Shown here: piece after piece, positions 1 to 8,495 of the stretch
Layout: each line of letters opens with the position of its first letter
Position numbering within the stretch: the first letter of the stretch is position 1
Origin: Nitrospira sp.
Lineage (GTDB): Bacteria; Nitrospirota; Nitrospiria; Nitrospirales; Nitrospiraceae
Assembly (NCBI GenBank): GCA_030123605.1
Contig: CP126123.1
Location: 1,902,001-1,966,000 of the forward strand
Length of the DNA: 64,000 bases
Direction of reading: 5' to 3'
Translations under genes and position numbers: made by a program
The notes under the pieces: generated by a model
Told to the model about the DNA's origin: nothing
What the model saw: only the letters and a program-made list of their open reading frames with translations
The model's database searches: none

Positions 1-34
1 TGGGTTGTGATCAGGTCCATGCCGGCATTCTAAC

Positions 35-75
35 AGGCTGCTGAAAAAGTCCGCCAGCGGCGTTCGATCAGGGTC
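35..75. repeat. Single arm of the AGGATGYTGAAAA palindromic repeat family
   Basis: AGGCTGCTGAAAAAGTCC starting at 35 matches the arms of the hairpin repeats at 11251 and 23700. The following bases (about 53-68) also resemble their interior, ending in the shared GTTC. Only one arm is visible, because the paired arm is absent or lies outside the window. No gene is seen in 1-161 apart from this. Confidence 0.5.
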
Positions 76-161
76 GGCTGAGGAGAAACAGGACGATCAT
101 CGGAACGTGGCGACCCGGTATAGAGCCATACTCCGCCGGGCCGCCAAGCCGAGTCGTCGGT

Positions 162-476
162 CTATCGTTGCTGGCGGTCGTGTTTTTGGCGGGCGATTTG
201 GCGGGAGGCACGATCTTGGGCGTGACCGATTTTGGTTCGTTCATTTTTCGTCACGACGCCGTCGGATTTCGCCTTGTCCTCCATCCTGTTGATATGCTCC
301 TGCTGATTGTTGAGGCGATCGGTTTCCCGCCCATTCAACTGTCCGCTCGCAATCCCCTGGTCGATCCGCTGCTCCTGGTTGGCCTGCCGCTGATCGATCC
401 TCGGCGTATTCGCCTGGGCGAACGCCGACGTGGCACACAACGACAACAATGCAACACCCCAGATCACCTTTTGCAT
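162..476 (-). CDS. Small exported Gln/Arg/Asp-rich protein
   Basis: This is a 104-residue protein with a signal peptide: a hydrophobic stretch at residues 4-15 and a predicted cut after SAFA. The mature part is hydrophilic and rich in Q, R, D and N. It carries repeated QxQRIDQG-like helices, which suggests a short helical periplasmic protein. The start at 476 has a strong Shine-Dalgarno (GGAGG) seven bases upstream; a longer reading frame exists but has no such site. It lies downstream of the glycosyltransferase on the same strand with a gap of about 147 bases. Function is unknown. Proteins of this look recur in Proteobacteria and Nitrospira as short exported helical proteins of no known role. 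Confidence 0.75.
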   Translation of the reverse strand: MQKVIWGVALLSLCATSAFAQANTPRIDQRQANQEQRIDQGIASGQLNGRETDRLNNQQEHINRMEDKAKSDGVVTKNERTKIGHAQDRASRQIARQKHDRQQR

Positions 477-623
477 AGAGCCTCCGTCAGTTGAGTTGAG
501 GAACGTGCTGCTGTTGCCCCTCACAACGTACAAAGGCTCCCGGCCGTTGACAATGAAAACGGCGTTTTCCATGTGGGCGATTTCCAAGACCGCCGCAAAT
601 AGAGGCTCGACAGGGAACAGCGG

Positions 624-1337
624 TCAACGAATATCCTGGAAAAAGACCTGCGGCAGGTACGGAAATCCAAACTCCACATGCAGGATGATGAACAGCACGC
701 GCAGGAAACTGCGCCAGACACCCATCTTGAGAAATTTGCGGGCATCCGTCACGACTGGGGGGGCAAGCAGTACCGGCGTCGTCACCCGAAGCAGTGTCTC
801 ACAGAATGCCACGTCTTCCAGGATCGGTCGATCAGGGAATCCGCCGAGCCGCTCGAACAGGGATCTGCGCACGAACAGGGCTTGATCTCCGTAGATGATA
901 CGGCTTCTTGCGCATCGAAAATTATCCAAACACGAGATCATCCGAAGTCGCCAGTCCGATCCCGAGAACCGGTGGCGAAACCCTCCGGCCTGAACCGCAT
1001 GATCCGACTCCAAGACGTTGAGCCGGCTCAACGCATGGGTCGGGAGGATCGTATCGGCATGGAGAAACAACAGCCATTCGCCCCTGGCCACCTTGGCACC
1101 GGCGTTCATCTGCAAAGCCCGTCCCTTGGGAGCGGTGAGTAAAATTCGTGAAGGGTGAGGCTTAAGGGGTGAGGGAGTCTGCTGAAATGATGCCCCTTGA
1201 AGAATCTCCTGCGTACGATCGGTGCTCCCGCCGTCGACGACGATCACTTCATAGTCGCCGGTCTGCTCGAACAATCGACGCAACGTGACAGGCAGTGCGC
1301 GTTCTTCGTTGTATGCGGGAATGACGACGGAGATCAT
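624..1337 (-). CDS. GT2-family glycosyltransferase, TIGR04283-like
   Basis: A 237-residue family 2 glycosyltransferase. The N-terminus is the nucleotide-sugar Rossmann start (SVVIPAYNEE, residues 3-12), then VVDGGSTD near residue 35 and the DxD-type metal motif LHADT near residue 91. ED in the ILEDVAF stretch near residue 185 fits the catalytic base region. The compact size and the motif set fit TIGR04283, the 'rSAM/selenodomain-associated transferase 2' group, whose acceptor is generally unknown. The ATG at 1337 overlaps the stop of the upstream ferritin-like gene by four bases, so the two are translationally coupled. It is the last gene of a four-gene operon. The hydrophobic C-terminus may touch the membrane. 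Confidence 0.85.
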   Translation of the reverse strand: MISVVIPAYNEERALPVTLRRLFEQTGDYEVIVVDGGSTDRTQEILQGASFQQTPSPLKPHPSRILLTAPKGRALQMNAGAKVARGEWLLFLHADTILPTHALSRLNVLESDHAVQAGGFRHRFSGSDWRLRMISCLDNFRCARSRIIYGDQALFVRRSLFERLGGFPDRPILEDVAFCETLLRVTTPVLLAPPVVTDARKFLKMGVWRSFLRVLFIILHVEFGFPYLPQVFFQDIR

Positions 1338-1969
1338 AGCGTCAACCAGTTTGGGAGAAAGCCACGGACATCCGCCGCCCAAACGGCAGCATCTTCATCG
1401 ATCGTCTCGAAGAGTTGGGCCAGGGTGAGTACCATGGTCTCCGTCAACTCCAGGTAGCCGTCCGCCTGCCGGCGCAACCGGTCCGGATCTGCCCTCCCAT
1501 CCATGAGGGCTTGTTCCAACCCTCGCCGTCCGAATCCATGATGCACCTCCTCCTGACGCAACAGAGTCCGCCGCAATTTTTGGAACGGCGCTCCACGTTT
1601 CTCCATCCCCGTTTCGATCCTCGTCAGAATCGCCTCGCCCAACCCCTCGAGGATTACCTGCTCCGCCAGAATACTTTCGAGCCAATCGCCACGCCGGATC
1701 GCGTCATCGAGCAGACGGCGATAGTCCTCCAACGCGGGCAGAAACGGCGCATCCCCGAGATGGCGTGGAGCAAGCCACGCAATCGCCCCCTGGAAAACCA
1801 TCGCATGCATGGCTTCCTGCTTGGCCTGGGTCGTCAGAAACCGTTGTGCCGTTGCATCCGGCGCCAAGGCCACCTGCGCCCTCGCACAGGTATGCGCCAT
1901 TCGTTCACCCTGTTCGAGAAAGGAGAGCAAGCGGGCGATCGGAACTCGTTCATCGGGCAAGACCAACAT
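1334..1969 (-). CDS. Ferritin-like diiron protein
   Basis: A 211-residue all-helical protein. Carboxylate/His motifs fit a ferritin-like four-helix diiron site: KQEAMH near residue 50 (ExxH), EQVILEGLGE near residue 103 and RQEEVHH near residue 138 (second ExxH). This spacing is typical of ferritin-like oxidases and oxygenases rather than of storage ferritins. No signal peptide is seen, so it is cytoplasmic. It lies 11 bases after the DUF547 gene and overlaps the glycosyltransferase start, hence the same operon. The substrate is not predictable; partnership with the radical SAM enzyme upstream suggests a joint modification pathway (inference). Confidence 0.7.
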   Translation of the reverse strand: MLVLPDERVPIARLLSFLEQGERMAHTCARAQVALAPDATAQRFLTTQAKQEAMHAMVFQGAIAWLAPRHLGDAPFLPALEDYRRLLDDAIRRGDWLESILAEQVILEGLGEAILTRIETGMEKRGAPFQKLRRTLLRQEEVHHGFGRRGLEQALMDGRADPDRLRRQADGYLELTETMVLTLAQLFETIDEDAAVWAADVRGFLPNWLTL

Positions 1970-1980
1970 GCCGTGCTCCT

Positions 1981-2757
1981 TTATCGCCCGGGCGGAGGCC
2001 CGTTGAGACTCCAGTCATAGTCGAGAAACTCGACGTCGTACCGCTGCGTCTGTAGATCCTGCTTCAGGGCGGCATCCTGCACATACTGCCGGACGAATCC
2101 GACCACCGACCCCGAATGCGTGATGAAATCTTTTTCGAACCATTTGAAGATCATCGACAGGGAAGCGACTTTTTTCGCTCGGTCGAACCGATTGCGTGAG
2201 GGGTCATTGATGAAATCCCGCGTGACCCGGTCCAGTTGGTGATCGAGTCGAGGCCCCTCGTAGGCCCACGGTTGAAGGGAAGGGCAGGAGGCCGAGGCAC
2301 AGACAATGGCAAAATGCATCCGCGGTTCGTGGAACCGGGCGATCAGGATTGCCCGCTCCAAATCGTATAGATTGATGGCCTGTCCCCCGACTTGATAGTC
2401 GCGCGAGATGAAGTATCGATACCGGCCGAACAGGGTCGCGGGCGAATAGCCGTCCAGAATTCCCTTCACCGCGAAGGCATTGTAGGCGTTGATCCAGAAG
2501 GCCTGTCGATCGTTGACCGGAAGTTGGTTCGGGTCCACGCGATCCAGCAACGCCAGGTAGGATGAGAGTCGTCCCTCTCGTTGGATGGCCGGATAGTCCA
2601 CCACACCGTCACGCACATGTGCGCGCAACAGATCCTGCCAGGCTTCGTGAGAAAACCGGCTGGACGGGACGGGGTTGGACGGAGCAAATGAGGTCGGTAC
2701 GGTCGTACAGCTCCCGAGCGCAAGGATCAGGAGACCGGCCATGAACCGTCGTATCAT
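1981..2757 (-). CDS. DUF547-domain lipoprotein
   Basis: A 258-residue protein with a lipoprotein signal: basic MIRR, a hydrophobic core and the lipobox LALGSC, putting the acylated Cys at about residue 17. The rest matches DUF547: FWINAYNAF near residue 90 and the CASASCPSL segment near residue 155, the Cys-bearing motif conserved in the family. DUF547 has no settled biochemical role, although its Asn/Cys/His conservation suggests a papain-like or transferase fold. The start at 2757 is preceded by TAGGAGAG. It follows the radical SAM gene by nine bases. A membrane-anchored DUF547 protein beside a TIGR04283 transferase and a radical SAM enzyme is a recurrent but uncharacterised association. 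Confidence 0.85.
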   Translation of the reverse strand: MIRRFMAGLLILALGSCTTVPTSFAPSNPVPSSRFSHEAWQDLLRAHVRDGVVDYPAIQREGRLSSYLALLDRVDPNQLPVNDRQAFWINAYNAFAVKGILDGYSPATLFGRYRYFISRDYQVGGQAINLYDLERAILIARFHEPRMHFAIVCASASCPSLQPWAYEGPRLDHQLDRVTRDFINDPSRNRFDRAKKVASLSMIFKWFEKDFITHSGSVVGFVRQYVQDAALKQDLQTQRYDVEFLDYDWSLNGPPPGR

Positions 2758-2766
2758 TCTTCTCTC

Positions 2767-3822
2767 CTACAGAAATGGTACCGGCGTGCGCCAAGCCGTG
2801 ACCGGATGCCGCAGGATCGTCCCGACCACCCGTCCATCAAGTCGGTTACAGGAAGAGCAATCGGAACAAGTTTGAATCTCGGTCCGGTCGAAGCGATCGA
2901 GGAGCTCTTGATAGGACGACTCCCGCAGATTTCCTACGGACGTCAGTGCCAAACAGGGAGACACATTGCCTGAAGCATCGATCGCAATGCTGTACCGCCC
3001 CGCATCGCAGGGTTCCAGCCGTCGACCGGTGAGCCACACAACACTGTCCTTGACGAATTGTCGGAAGTATCCGGGTGGGATCAGATCCTCATCAAGCAAC
3101 TGTTCGAATACACGAACGGCCGCCGAGCGCTCGTACATCAATCCCAGATCCTCTTTTCCATAGAGCCCCACCTTCCAGTGATAGGCTCCCACCACGGGAA
3201 TGAAGCCTCGTGATCCGGCAAATCGGACGAGATCAGGCACCTCATCGCGATTCACGTCGCTCACAATGCAGGTGATGAATTTTGGGAAGGCATACTGCGC
3301 AAGGAGATCGAGCCCGGACAGGACCTGTGGCAACTGATCGACTCCTCGAATCCGACGATAGCGGGCTCGATCGAGCGTGTCCAGGCTGATCGACAAGGGG
3401 AGGCGGAGTGCGGCAAACCTCGCCACCAGATCCTTCGTAAGCCTGGTACCGTTGGTGATCACTGTCACGTGCAACCCCAGAGAAAGCAGGTCCTCAAGAA
3501 CGTCGACCAGGTCGGGACGCAGGAGCGGCTCTCCACCTTGCAGAAGGACGAACCTGATGCCTTCGGCATGGAGGTTTCCAAAGATACGTCGGATCTCCTC
3601 CCGGCTGAGTTCGTAACGTCCCTGATTCAAGGGGAGGTCGCAATAGCCGCAGGCTGAATTGCAGCGAAGGTTGACCTGGAAGGTGGCCAATACCGGTCGC
3701 CCTCGCAAAAGATTTGCGATCGGCGTCACCAGGTCGGTGACCATCCTGCGGGAGTGGCCAGAAGCGACAACGCATCGCGTCAGGCCGGTGACCATATTTG
3801 AACAGGGCATGCCGTTTTTCAT
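2767..3822 (-). CDS. Radical SAM protein with SPASM-like C-terminus
   Basis: A 351-residue radical SAM enzyme. The [4Fe-4S] cluster motif CNSACGYC (CxxxCxxC) sits near residue 54, the GGEP motif (LLQGGEP) near residue 94 and the ITNG strand near residue 123. The C-terminus carries further cysteines: one in EPCDAG, one in VSPC about 15 residues later, then CSDCSSC. That fits a SPASM/twitch domain holding auxiliary clusters, typical of enzymes that modify peptides or make cofactors. It lacks the DUF3641 tail of the arsenosugar enzyme ArsS. The start at 3822 is the longest supported; an internal ATG at 3744 is the main alternative. It heads a tight four-gene operon, so the product may be a small molecule or a modified protein. 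Confidence 0.85.
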   Translation of the reverse strand: MKNGMPCSNMVTGLTRCVVASGHSRRMVTDLVTPIANLLRGRPVLATFQVNLRCNSACGYCDLPLNQGRYELSREEIRRIFGNLHAEGIRFVLLQGGEPLLRPDLVDVLEDLLSLGLHVTVITNGTRLTKDLVARFAALRLPLSISLDTLDRARYRRIRGVDQLPQVLSGLDLLAQYAFPKFITCIVSDVNRDEVPDLVRFAGSRGFIPVVGAYHWKVGLYGKEDLGLMYERSAAVRVFEQLLDEDLIPPGYFRQFVKDSVVWLTGRRLEPCDAGRYSIAIDASGNVSPCLALTSVGNLRESSYQELLDRFDRTEIQTCSDCSSCNRLDGRVVGTILRHPVTAWRTPVPFL

Positions 3823-3969
3823 CCGCGCCGCCTACTCCCCTCCGGCACGATACTCACGTAATCGGCATAAATCCAAGTGATCCTACACATCAGACCACTG
3901 TTTCTTCGGCATACTGCTTGCTGAATGATTCTCGGACACCCGGCTGTACCCATCCCAAGGAGGACCCTT

Positions 3970-4377
3970 ATGAACTCGAAACTCCCATCTTCAGTGCTCA
4001 CGATTGCAGCGGCGACCCTCACTGCCGTCGCCTTGATCGTCGCCCCGGCAGCGGCCAAAGAAAAGAGCAGCAAACAGTCGAAACAGCCGACCACCACCTC
4101 GGCAGCGGCAGCCTCTTCCCTCCTAAGCTCTGTCCCCGAATCATCTCCTGCCCCCAAACCGGGCCACCATGATTCCAAGCCAGGGACTGCCTGGAAGACG
4201 GTCGGCGGCACCGTCAAGAACATCCAGGGGGAAGTCTACACAGTCGAAGATTTTGACGGCAACCAAATGAAGCTGTATGTCGGGCAAGGCACCAAGCACC
4301 TACGAGGCAACAAAAAGGTGGGCGACAGCATCCGGGCTGAGATCACCCATGGCGGCTTCGCGAACTCCATCCAGTAG
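3970..4377 (+). CDS. Exported small protein with OB-like C-terminal domain
   Basis: A 135-residue protein with a Sec signal peptide (hydrophobic residues about 9-27, cut near APAAA). A Ser/Ala/Lys/Pro-rich linker follows, then a C-terminal domain of about 60 residues (VGGTVKNIQGEVYTVEDF onward) that reads as a small beta barrel of the kind found in periplasmic OB-fold proteins. The start has an AAGGAGG Shine-Dalgarno six bases before the ATG. It is transcribed divergently from the radical SAM operon. Function is unknown; the domain resembles that of the exported protein at 37892-38401. Confidence 0.8.
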   Translation: MNSKLPSSVLTIAAATLTAVALIVAPAAAKEKSSKQSKQPTTTSAAAASSLLSSVPESSPAPKPGHHDSKPGTAWKTVGGTVKNIQGEVYTVEDFDGNQMKLYVGQGTKHLRGNKKVGDSIRAEITHGGFANSIQ

Positions 4378-4481
4378 CCCACCGACGCTGCAAACCGAAT
4401 CGGTTCGTGGTGGTCATGGAGGGGCCGTCGACACAGGCCGGCCTCTCCACCTTCCTGATTGCCACCCCTCCACCCTGCCTC

Positions 4482-5216
4482 TCATTTCGATACTTTGACA
4501 AACACAATGTCACCGTAATAGGCGACGGCGCGCTCCTTGGTATTGTCCGTATCGCTCATGATGGCCACCCCGTTGATCGCAGGGGGCTCTTCGCCGAAAG
4601 CCGCTTTGTAATCCTCATAGACGTTCCGCTCTTCCTCAATCCAGGAACCGATCCGCTGCGCCCCACTCTCGACCACGATCATCTTGGCGAAGTCGGTGAA
4701 CGCATTATCCACGATCGTGCCGGCCAGACTCTTCGTGTCCCAGATGTAGTTGAGCGCCCCGATGGGAATATCCCCGAATAGCGCCTGCCCTGCCTTGTAC
4801 TTGAGCTTTTTTCCCAAACTCACCTTTTCCGGTTCATAGGCGAAGGTAATGTAGAGCCTTGCCGGATAGTCGTCGCCGTCCTTGCGGTTCACATCGCTCT
4901 TCTGCAGCAGGTTCTCCACTTTCCACCGCCAACGCACGATCTGATATTCATGCGGATCGATCGTCACTTCTTTGGTCAATCCGGACGCGGAAGCCTCGCT
5001 GACAGCCTTCACCACAGCGGTTGATCCCACTTTCACGACCTCATATGTTGTATGCCGTCCGACCTTCTTGAACGTCAGCGGCTTCCACCCGTCCGGCAAG
5101 GCAACACCCTCGGCGGCGACAGAAAACTTTCCGACCTCTAACAGCACCGGCCCCTGCGCAAATCCACTCACCGCAGGTCCCAGGAACAGCGCGAGCAGAA
5201 GAACCTTTGCATGCAC
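4482..5216 (-). CDS. DUF3047 exported protein
   Basis: A 244-residue protein with a signal peptide (residues 1-20, cut after SGFA). The remainder matches DUF3047: an N-terminal beta-rich part, the core IVRWRWKVENLLQKSDVNRKD, YPARLYITF near residue 120, and a C-terminal SDTDNT segment before a final beta strand. The family is predicted to be periplasmic with a jelly-roll-like fold and unknown ligand. It follows the flavoprotein gene by 11 bases and closes a three-gene operon (TVP38, flavoprotein, DUF3047). Confidence 0.85.
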   Translation of the reverse strand: MHAKVLLLALFLGPAVSGFAQGPVLLEVGKFSVAAEGVALPDGWKPLTFKKVGRHTTYEVVKVGSTAVVKAVSEASASGLTKEVTIDPHEYQIVRWRWKVENLLQKSDVNRKDGDDYPARLYITFAYEPEKVSLGKKLKYKAGQALFGDIPIGALNYIWDTKSLAGTIVDNAFTDFAKMIVVESGAQRIGSWIEEERNVYEDYKAAFGEEPPAINGVAIMSDTDNTKERAVAYYGDIVFVKVSK

Positions 5217-5227
5217 GATAGAGCCCC

Positions 5228-6814
5228 TTAACGTCTCAACCAGGCGAAGAGCCTGGCCAGCAACGCCTTAGTCCGCGGGGTGAAGTGCGCCTTGCGCCAG
5301 AGATTGACGACCTTCTTGTTGACTTCCGCTTGGGTGGGATAGGGGTGGATCGTGGCGGCGATCGTCTTGACGCCGGCGCCAGCCTTCATCAAGACTGAGA
5401 ATTCATTGATCATGTCGCCGGCATGGGCGGCCACAATGGTTGCCCCCAGGATCTTGTCGGTCCCTTTTTGAATGTGGACACGGGCAAAGCCCTCCTCCTC
5501 GCCGTCAAGGATCGCGCGGTCGACTTCATTGAGTTTGTAGGTGTAGGTTTCCGCCTCGATCCCCTTCTTCCTGGCATCAGTCTCGTAGAGGCCGACATGG
5601 GCGATTTCCGGCGCAGTGAACGTGCACCAGGGCATGATCAACGAGTCCATACTTGCATGCCCAAGCCCGAAGGGGTGCGGAAAGAGCGCATTCTGAATCA
5701 CGATCTGCGCCATTGCATCCGCGGCGTGCGTGAACTTGTAGCGCGAACAAATGTCCCCTGCGGCATAGATGTGCGGATTCGTCGTCTGTAGCCGATCGTT
5801 CACCTTCACCCCGGATTTGTCGTATTCGACCCCGATGGCCTCCAACCCCAACCCCTGCACGTTCGGCGTGCGGCCGACACCCACCAGAATCTCATCGACC
5901 GTCACGTCATACTGTTGCCCATGTGAATCGACGGAGAGTCGCTTGCCTGCCGCGTTTTTCGCGACCGTCAGATCCTTCCCGCAACAGAGGAGCGTAACCC
6001 CGTCGCGGACCATGGACTGATGGACGATGTCCGCGGCGTCCCGATCTTCGTTGGGCATGATGCCGTGCATCGCCTCGATGAGGTACACCTGGCTGCCGAA
6101 GCGAGCGAAGGCTTGCGCCAACTCACAACCGATCGGTCCCGCGCCGATGACACCGATGCGAGCCGGCAATTCCGTCAGCGAGAACACCGTTTCATTCGTG
6201 AGATACCCCGCTTCTCCCAACCCCGGAGTAGTAGGGGCGGAGGCCCTTGCGCCAGTGCAGATCGCTGCCTTCACGAAAGACAACGTCCGATTTCCGGCCG
6301 GTCCTTCCACGATCACCCTATCCTCTCCGGCGAAGCGAGCCTGACCGATGTAGACATCGACACCCAGCGATTTGTATCGGTGGGCGGAATCTGTATGGCT
6401 GATCCTGGCGCGCAGCGCTCGCATTCGAGCCATCGCCGCACCGAAGTCATACTGTACCCCCGGCGGAATCTGCAGACCGAACTTCGACGCACCGCGCAAG
6501 TCCGCCCAAGCATTGGCCGCACGAATCAGCCCCTTGGATGGCACGCAGCCTACGTTCAGGCAATCGCCCCCCATCAAATGACGTTCGATGAGCGCGACCC
6601 TGGCTCCCACTCCTGCCGCAATGACTGCGGTGACCAACCCTGCGGTACCTGCTCCGATCACGACGATGTTGTAGCGACCGACGGGCTCGGGATTCATCCA
6701 ATCGGACGGATGCACATTTTCAACCAACTTCCGGTTGTGCTCGTCATTCGGCAGCACCAGACTTTCGACAATAGTATTCACCTGATCCAGGTTCTCCGTC
6801 TGTGAAGTAGGCAT
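5228..6814 (-). CDS. Mercuric-reductase-like FAD/NAD(P) disulfide oxidoreductase
   Basis: A 528-residue class I pyridine nucleotide-disulfide oxidoreductase. After an approximately 45-residue N-terminal extension comes the FAD site VVIGAGTAGL, then the redox-active disulfide GGDCLNVGCVPSK near residue 85. Next are the NAD(P) site IGVIGAGPIGCEL near residue 218, a second FAD site YAAGDIC near residue 353, and the dimerisation domain with the base HPYPTQAE near residue 493 (H and E of the HPxxxE motif). There is no C-terminal CC pair and no N-terminal HMA domain, so it is unlikely to be a true MerA. Genes of this type commonly sit beside TVP38 genes, as here. A GGAAAGG Shine-Dalgarno precedes the ATG. 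Substrate is unknown. Confidence 0.9.
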   Translation of the reverse strand: MPTSQTENLDQVNTIVESLVLPNDEHNRKLVENVHPSDWMNPEPVGRYNIVVIGAGTAGLVTAVIAAGVGARVALIERHLMGGDCLNVGCVPSKGLIRAANAWADLRGASKFGLQIPPGVQYDFGAAMARMRALRARISHTDSAHRYKSLGVDVYIGQARFAGEDRVIVEGPAGNRTLSFVKAAICTGARASAPTTPGLGEAGYLTNETVFSLTELPARIGVIGAGPIGCELAQAFARFGSQVYLIEAMHGIMPNEDRDAADIVHQSMVRDGVTLLCCGKDLTVAKNAAGKRLSVDSHGQQYDVTVDEILVGVGRTPNVQGLGLEAIGVEYDKSGVKVNDRLQTTNPHIYAAGDICSRYKFTHAADAMAQIVIQNALFPHPFGLGHASMDSLIMPWCTFTAPEIAHVGLYETDARKKGIEAETYTYKLNEVDRAILDGEEEGFARVHIQKGTDKILGATIVAAHAGDMINEFSVLMKAGAGVKTIAATIHPYPTQAEVNKKVVNLWRKAHFTPRTKALLARLFAWLRR

Positions 6815-6872
6815 GGTCGTCGCCTTTCCATCGTGGGCTTTGATCCTTAAGAAGAGCCGCCGTTCCCTCTGC

Positions 6873-7610
6873 TCAGACCGCCTTGCCGGCGAATTTCTTA
6901 TAGAGAATGGGTACCAGCGCCAGGAGCCCCAGCAGCGTAAAGGCCATCAACACATTGGGCGAGGCGATTTCCTTGAGCGAGTTGATCGTACCGAGTTGGC
7001 GACCCGCATAGGCAAAGACGAAACTGCCTGGGATGATGCCGAGGGAGGTCGCCGCCATGTAGGTCCCGACGCTGACCCTGGTCAGTCCCGATACCATGTT
7101 GACCAGGAAAAATGGGAACAGCGGAATCAGACGCAAGGTCATGAGGTAACTGAACGCATTTCTGGCAAAGCCCTCTTGAATAGGGCCCAGCCGGCTTCCG
7201 AATTTCTGCTCGACCCAGTCCCTCAAGAGATACCGAGCCACCAGAAACGCCAATGTCGCCCCCACGGTCGCGCCGACATTCACATATAACGTCCCCAGCA
7301 CACTGCCGAATAGAAACCCGCCGGCCAGCGTCATGATCGCCCCGCCCGGCAACGACAGCCCGACGACCGTGCAGTAGGCGACCACAAAGATGGCCACCGC
7401 CGTCGTGTAATTGGCTTCCGTGAACGCGAGCAGATGATCCCGGTTGGACTTGAGCCCATCGAGCGATAAATACCGGCCGAGGTCGAAATAGAAAAAGGCG
7501 GCGATTCCGAGGCCGAATGCAAGCCCCAACAACAATTTGCCGAGACCGGCGTGTTTCGGAGCGGCGGACGATTCTACAGAAGTGGTCATTGCGCTTTGGA
7601 TCGGTATCAT
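6873..7610 (-). CDS. TVP38/TMEM64-family membrane protein
   Basis: A 245-residue integral membrane protein with about six hydrophobic segments. It matches the SNARE-associated/VTT (DedA-like) family: the G-rich motif GGAIMTLAGGFLFG near residue 89, and RLIPLFPFFLVNMVSGLTRV near residue 160, both hallmarks of TVP38 proteins. Eukaryotic relatives are lipid scramblases; bacterial ones are thought to support lipid carrier or lipid movement. The ATG at 7610 has a GAGGAG site. It is first in an operon with the flavoprotein, 58 bases downstream. The pairing suggests quinone- or membrane-linked redox work, but this is inference. Confidence 0.9.
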   Translation of the reverse strand: MIPIQSAMTTSVESSAAPKHAGLGKLLLGLAFGLGIAAFFYFDLGRYLSLDGLKSNRDHLLAFTEANYTTAVAIFVVAYCTVVGLSLPGGAIMTLAGGFLFGSVLGTLYVNVGATVGATLAFLVARYLLRDWVEQKFGSRLGPIQEGFARNAFSYLMTLRLIPLFPFFLVNMVSGLTRVSVGTYMAATSLGIIPGSFVFAYAGRQLGTINSLKEIASPNVLMAFTLLGLLALVPILYKKFAGKAV

Positions 7611-7868
7611 GGTGTCTCCTCACTCATGTGTCAATCTCTCACTGTTTCACACCGACTGTCTATGACCTTTGGTCCTAGAAAAGACACAGAGCTTACAGGA
7701 GGAGTGACTCCGTGCATGCATAGATATGGATAATCTACGAGCGAAGACCTGAAATGGATGGTCGTAAAGGCCGATGCCGAAGAAATCGTCTCGCTTCAAC
7801 TCAAGAACGAACCTCTTCCCGCCGAAAGGTCTATTGATGATGAGGCATGAAAGGAGGTAATGTGACAA

Positions 7869-8066
7869 ATGAATGTACCGATCCAACTCCTGGAGGCGGC
7901 CATGTTGAAGACAAGTACGGCTCTGAGCCAAATCCACACCTCCCACATCCCCTGCGACACCACTTCACATGTTTGGGTGCGACCCTGTCCCCGATGCTCT
8001 TCACTTCTGAGAAAAAAATCGCCCGAAGAATCATGGCGTTGCGGATGCGGTTGGCAAATTGATTGA
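7869..8066 (+). CDS. Putative small zinc-ribbon protein
   Basis: A 65-residue ORF with an AAAGGAGGT ribosome binding site 10-11 bases before the ATG. The C-terminal half holds a CPRC pair near residue 41 and a CGCG pair near residue 59, separated by a basic loop and a Trp. That layout fits a small zinc ribbon. The N-terminal half is unremarkable and has few conserved-looking features. No neighbour shares the strand closely, so context says little. It could be chance coding, but the four Cys and the strong Shine-Dalgarno favour a real gene. Confidence 0.5.
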   Translation: MNVPIQLLEAAMLKTSTALSQIHTSHIPCDTTSHVWVRPCPRCSSLLRKKSPEESWRCGCGWQID

Positions 8067-8098
8067 AGTGGTAGAATAAGGGCGTGGGAGGTGGCATA

Positions 8099-8248
8099 AT
8101 GGAGCCATTCTCGCTACACGATATGAAAGGCGGATTTTTTCTCATTGCGAGCTTTCTTCTGTTGGCGACGATCTGCGCCGTTGCTGCGTTGGGCACCTTG
8201 ATGCGTCCTCAGCGCTGGTGTGAGCGAGAGACTAGACTACACGTCTGA
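8099..8248 (+). CDS. 49-residue single-span membrane protein
   Basis: A short ORF with GGGAGG about five bases upstream of the ATG at 8099. The product has a short polar N-terminus (MEPFSLHDMKGG), one hydrophobic span of about 22 residues (FFLIASFLLLATICAVAALG) and a basic C-terminal tail. This is the layout of small membrane proteins such as accessory subunits of larger complexes. It lies 32 bases downstream of the putative zinc-ribbon ORF and in the same direction, so the two could be one unit. Function is unknown. Confidence 0.5.
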   Translation: MEPFSLHDMKGGFFLIASFLLLATICAVAALGTLMRPQRWCERETRLHV

Positions 8249-8495
8249 TCAATGCCGACAGGCGCAAAGGCAGGTGAATGCCGTAAGACGGTTGTCTCAC
8301 GGTTACCTTGCCCGAAGCTGCTGATCCTCAACTTCCCCGCCTCCGCAGAACCGTCCGTCAGGTCCAACCCGAAGAAAAAAACCGGCTTCATCTCTTGCTG
8401 AGCAGGAACCTGCCCGCTGGCAAGACGAACCGTCCATTGCATCGGCCTTGTAAGATCGTACCCTCTTGCCCTACTCTGCCCCAAGGAGGCCTGGG

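Noticed and set aside
2767-3822. Arsenosugar radical SAM enzyme ArsS
   Set aside because: The CxxxCxxC motif context and the SPASM-like tail do not match ArsS, which has a DUF3641 C-terminus.
5228-6814. True mercuric reductase MerA
   Set aside because: It lacks the C-terminal Cys pair and the HMA domain, and no other mer gene is nearby.
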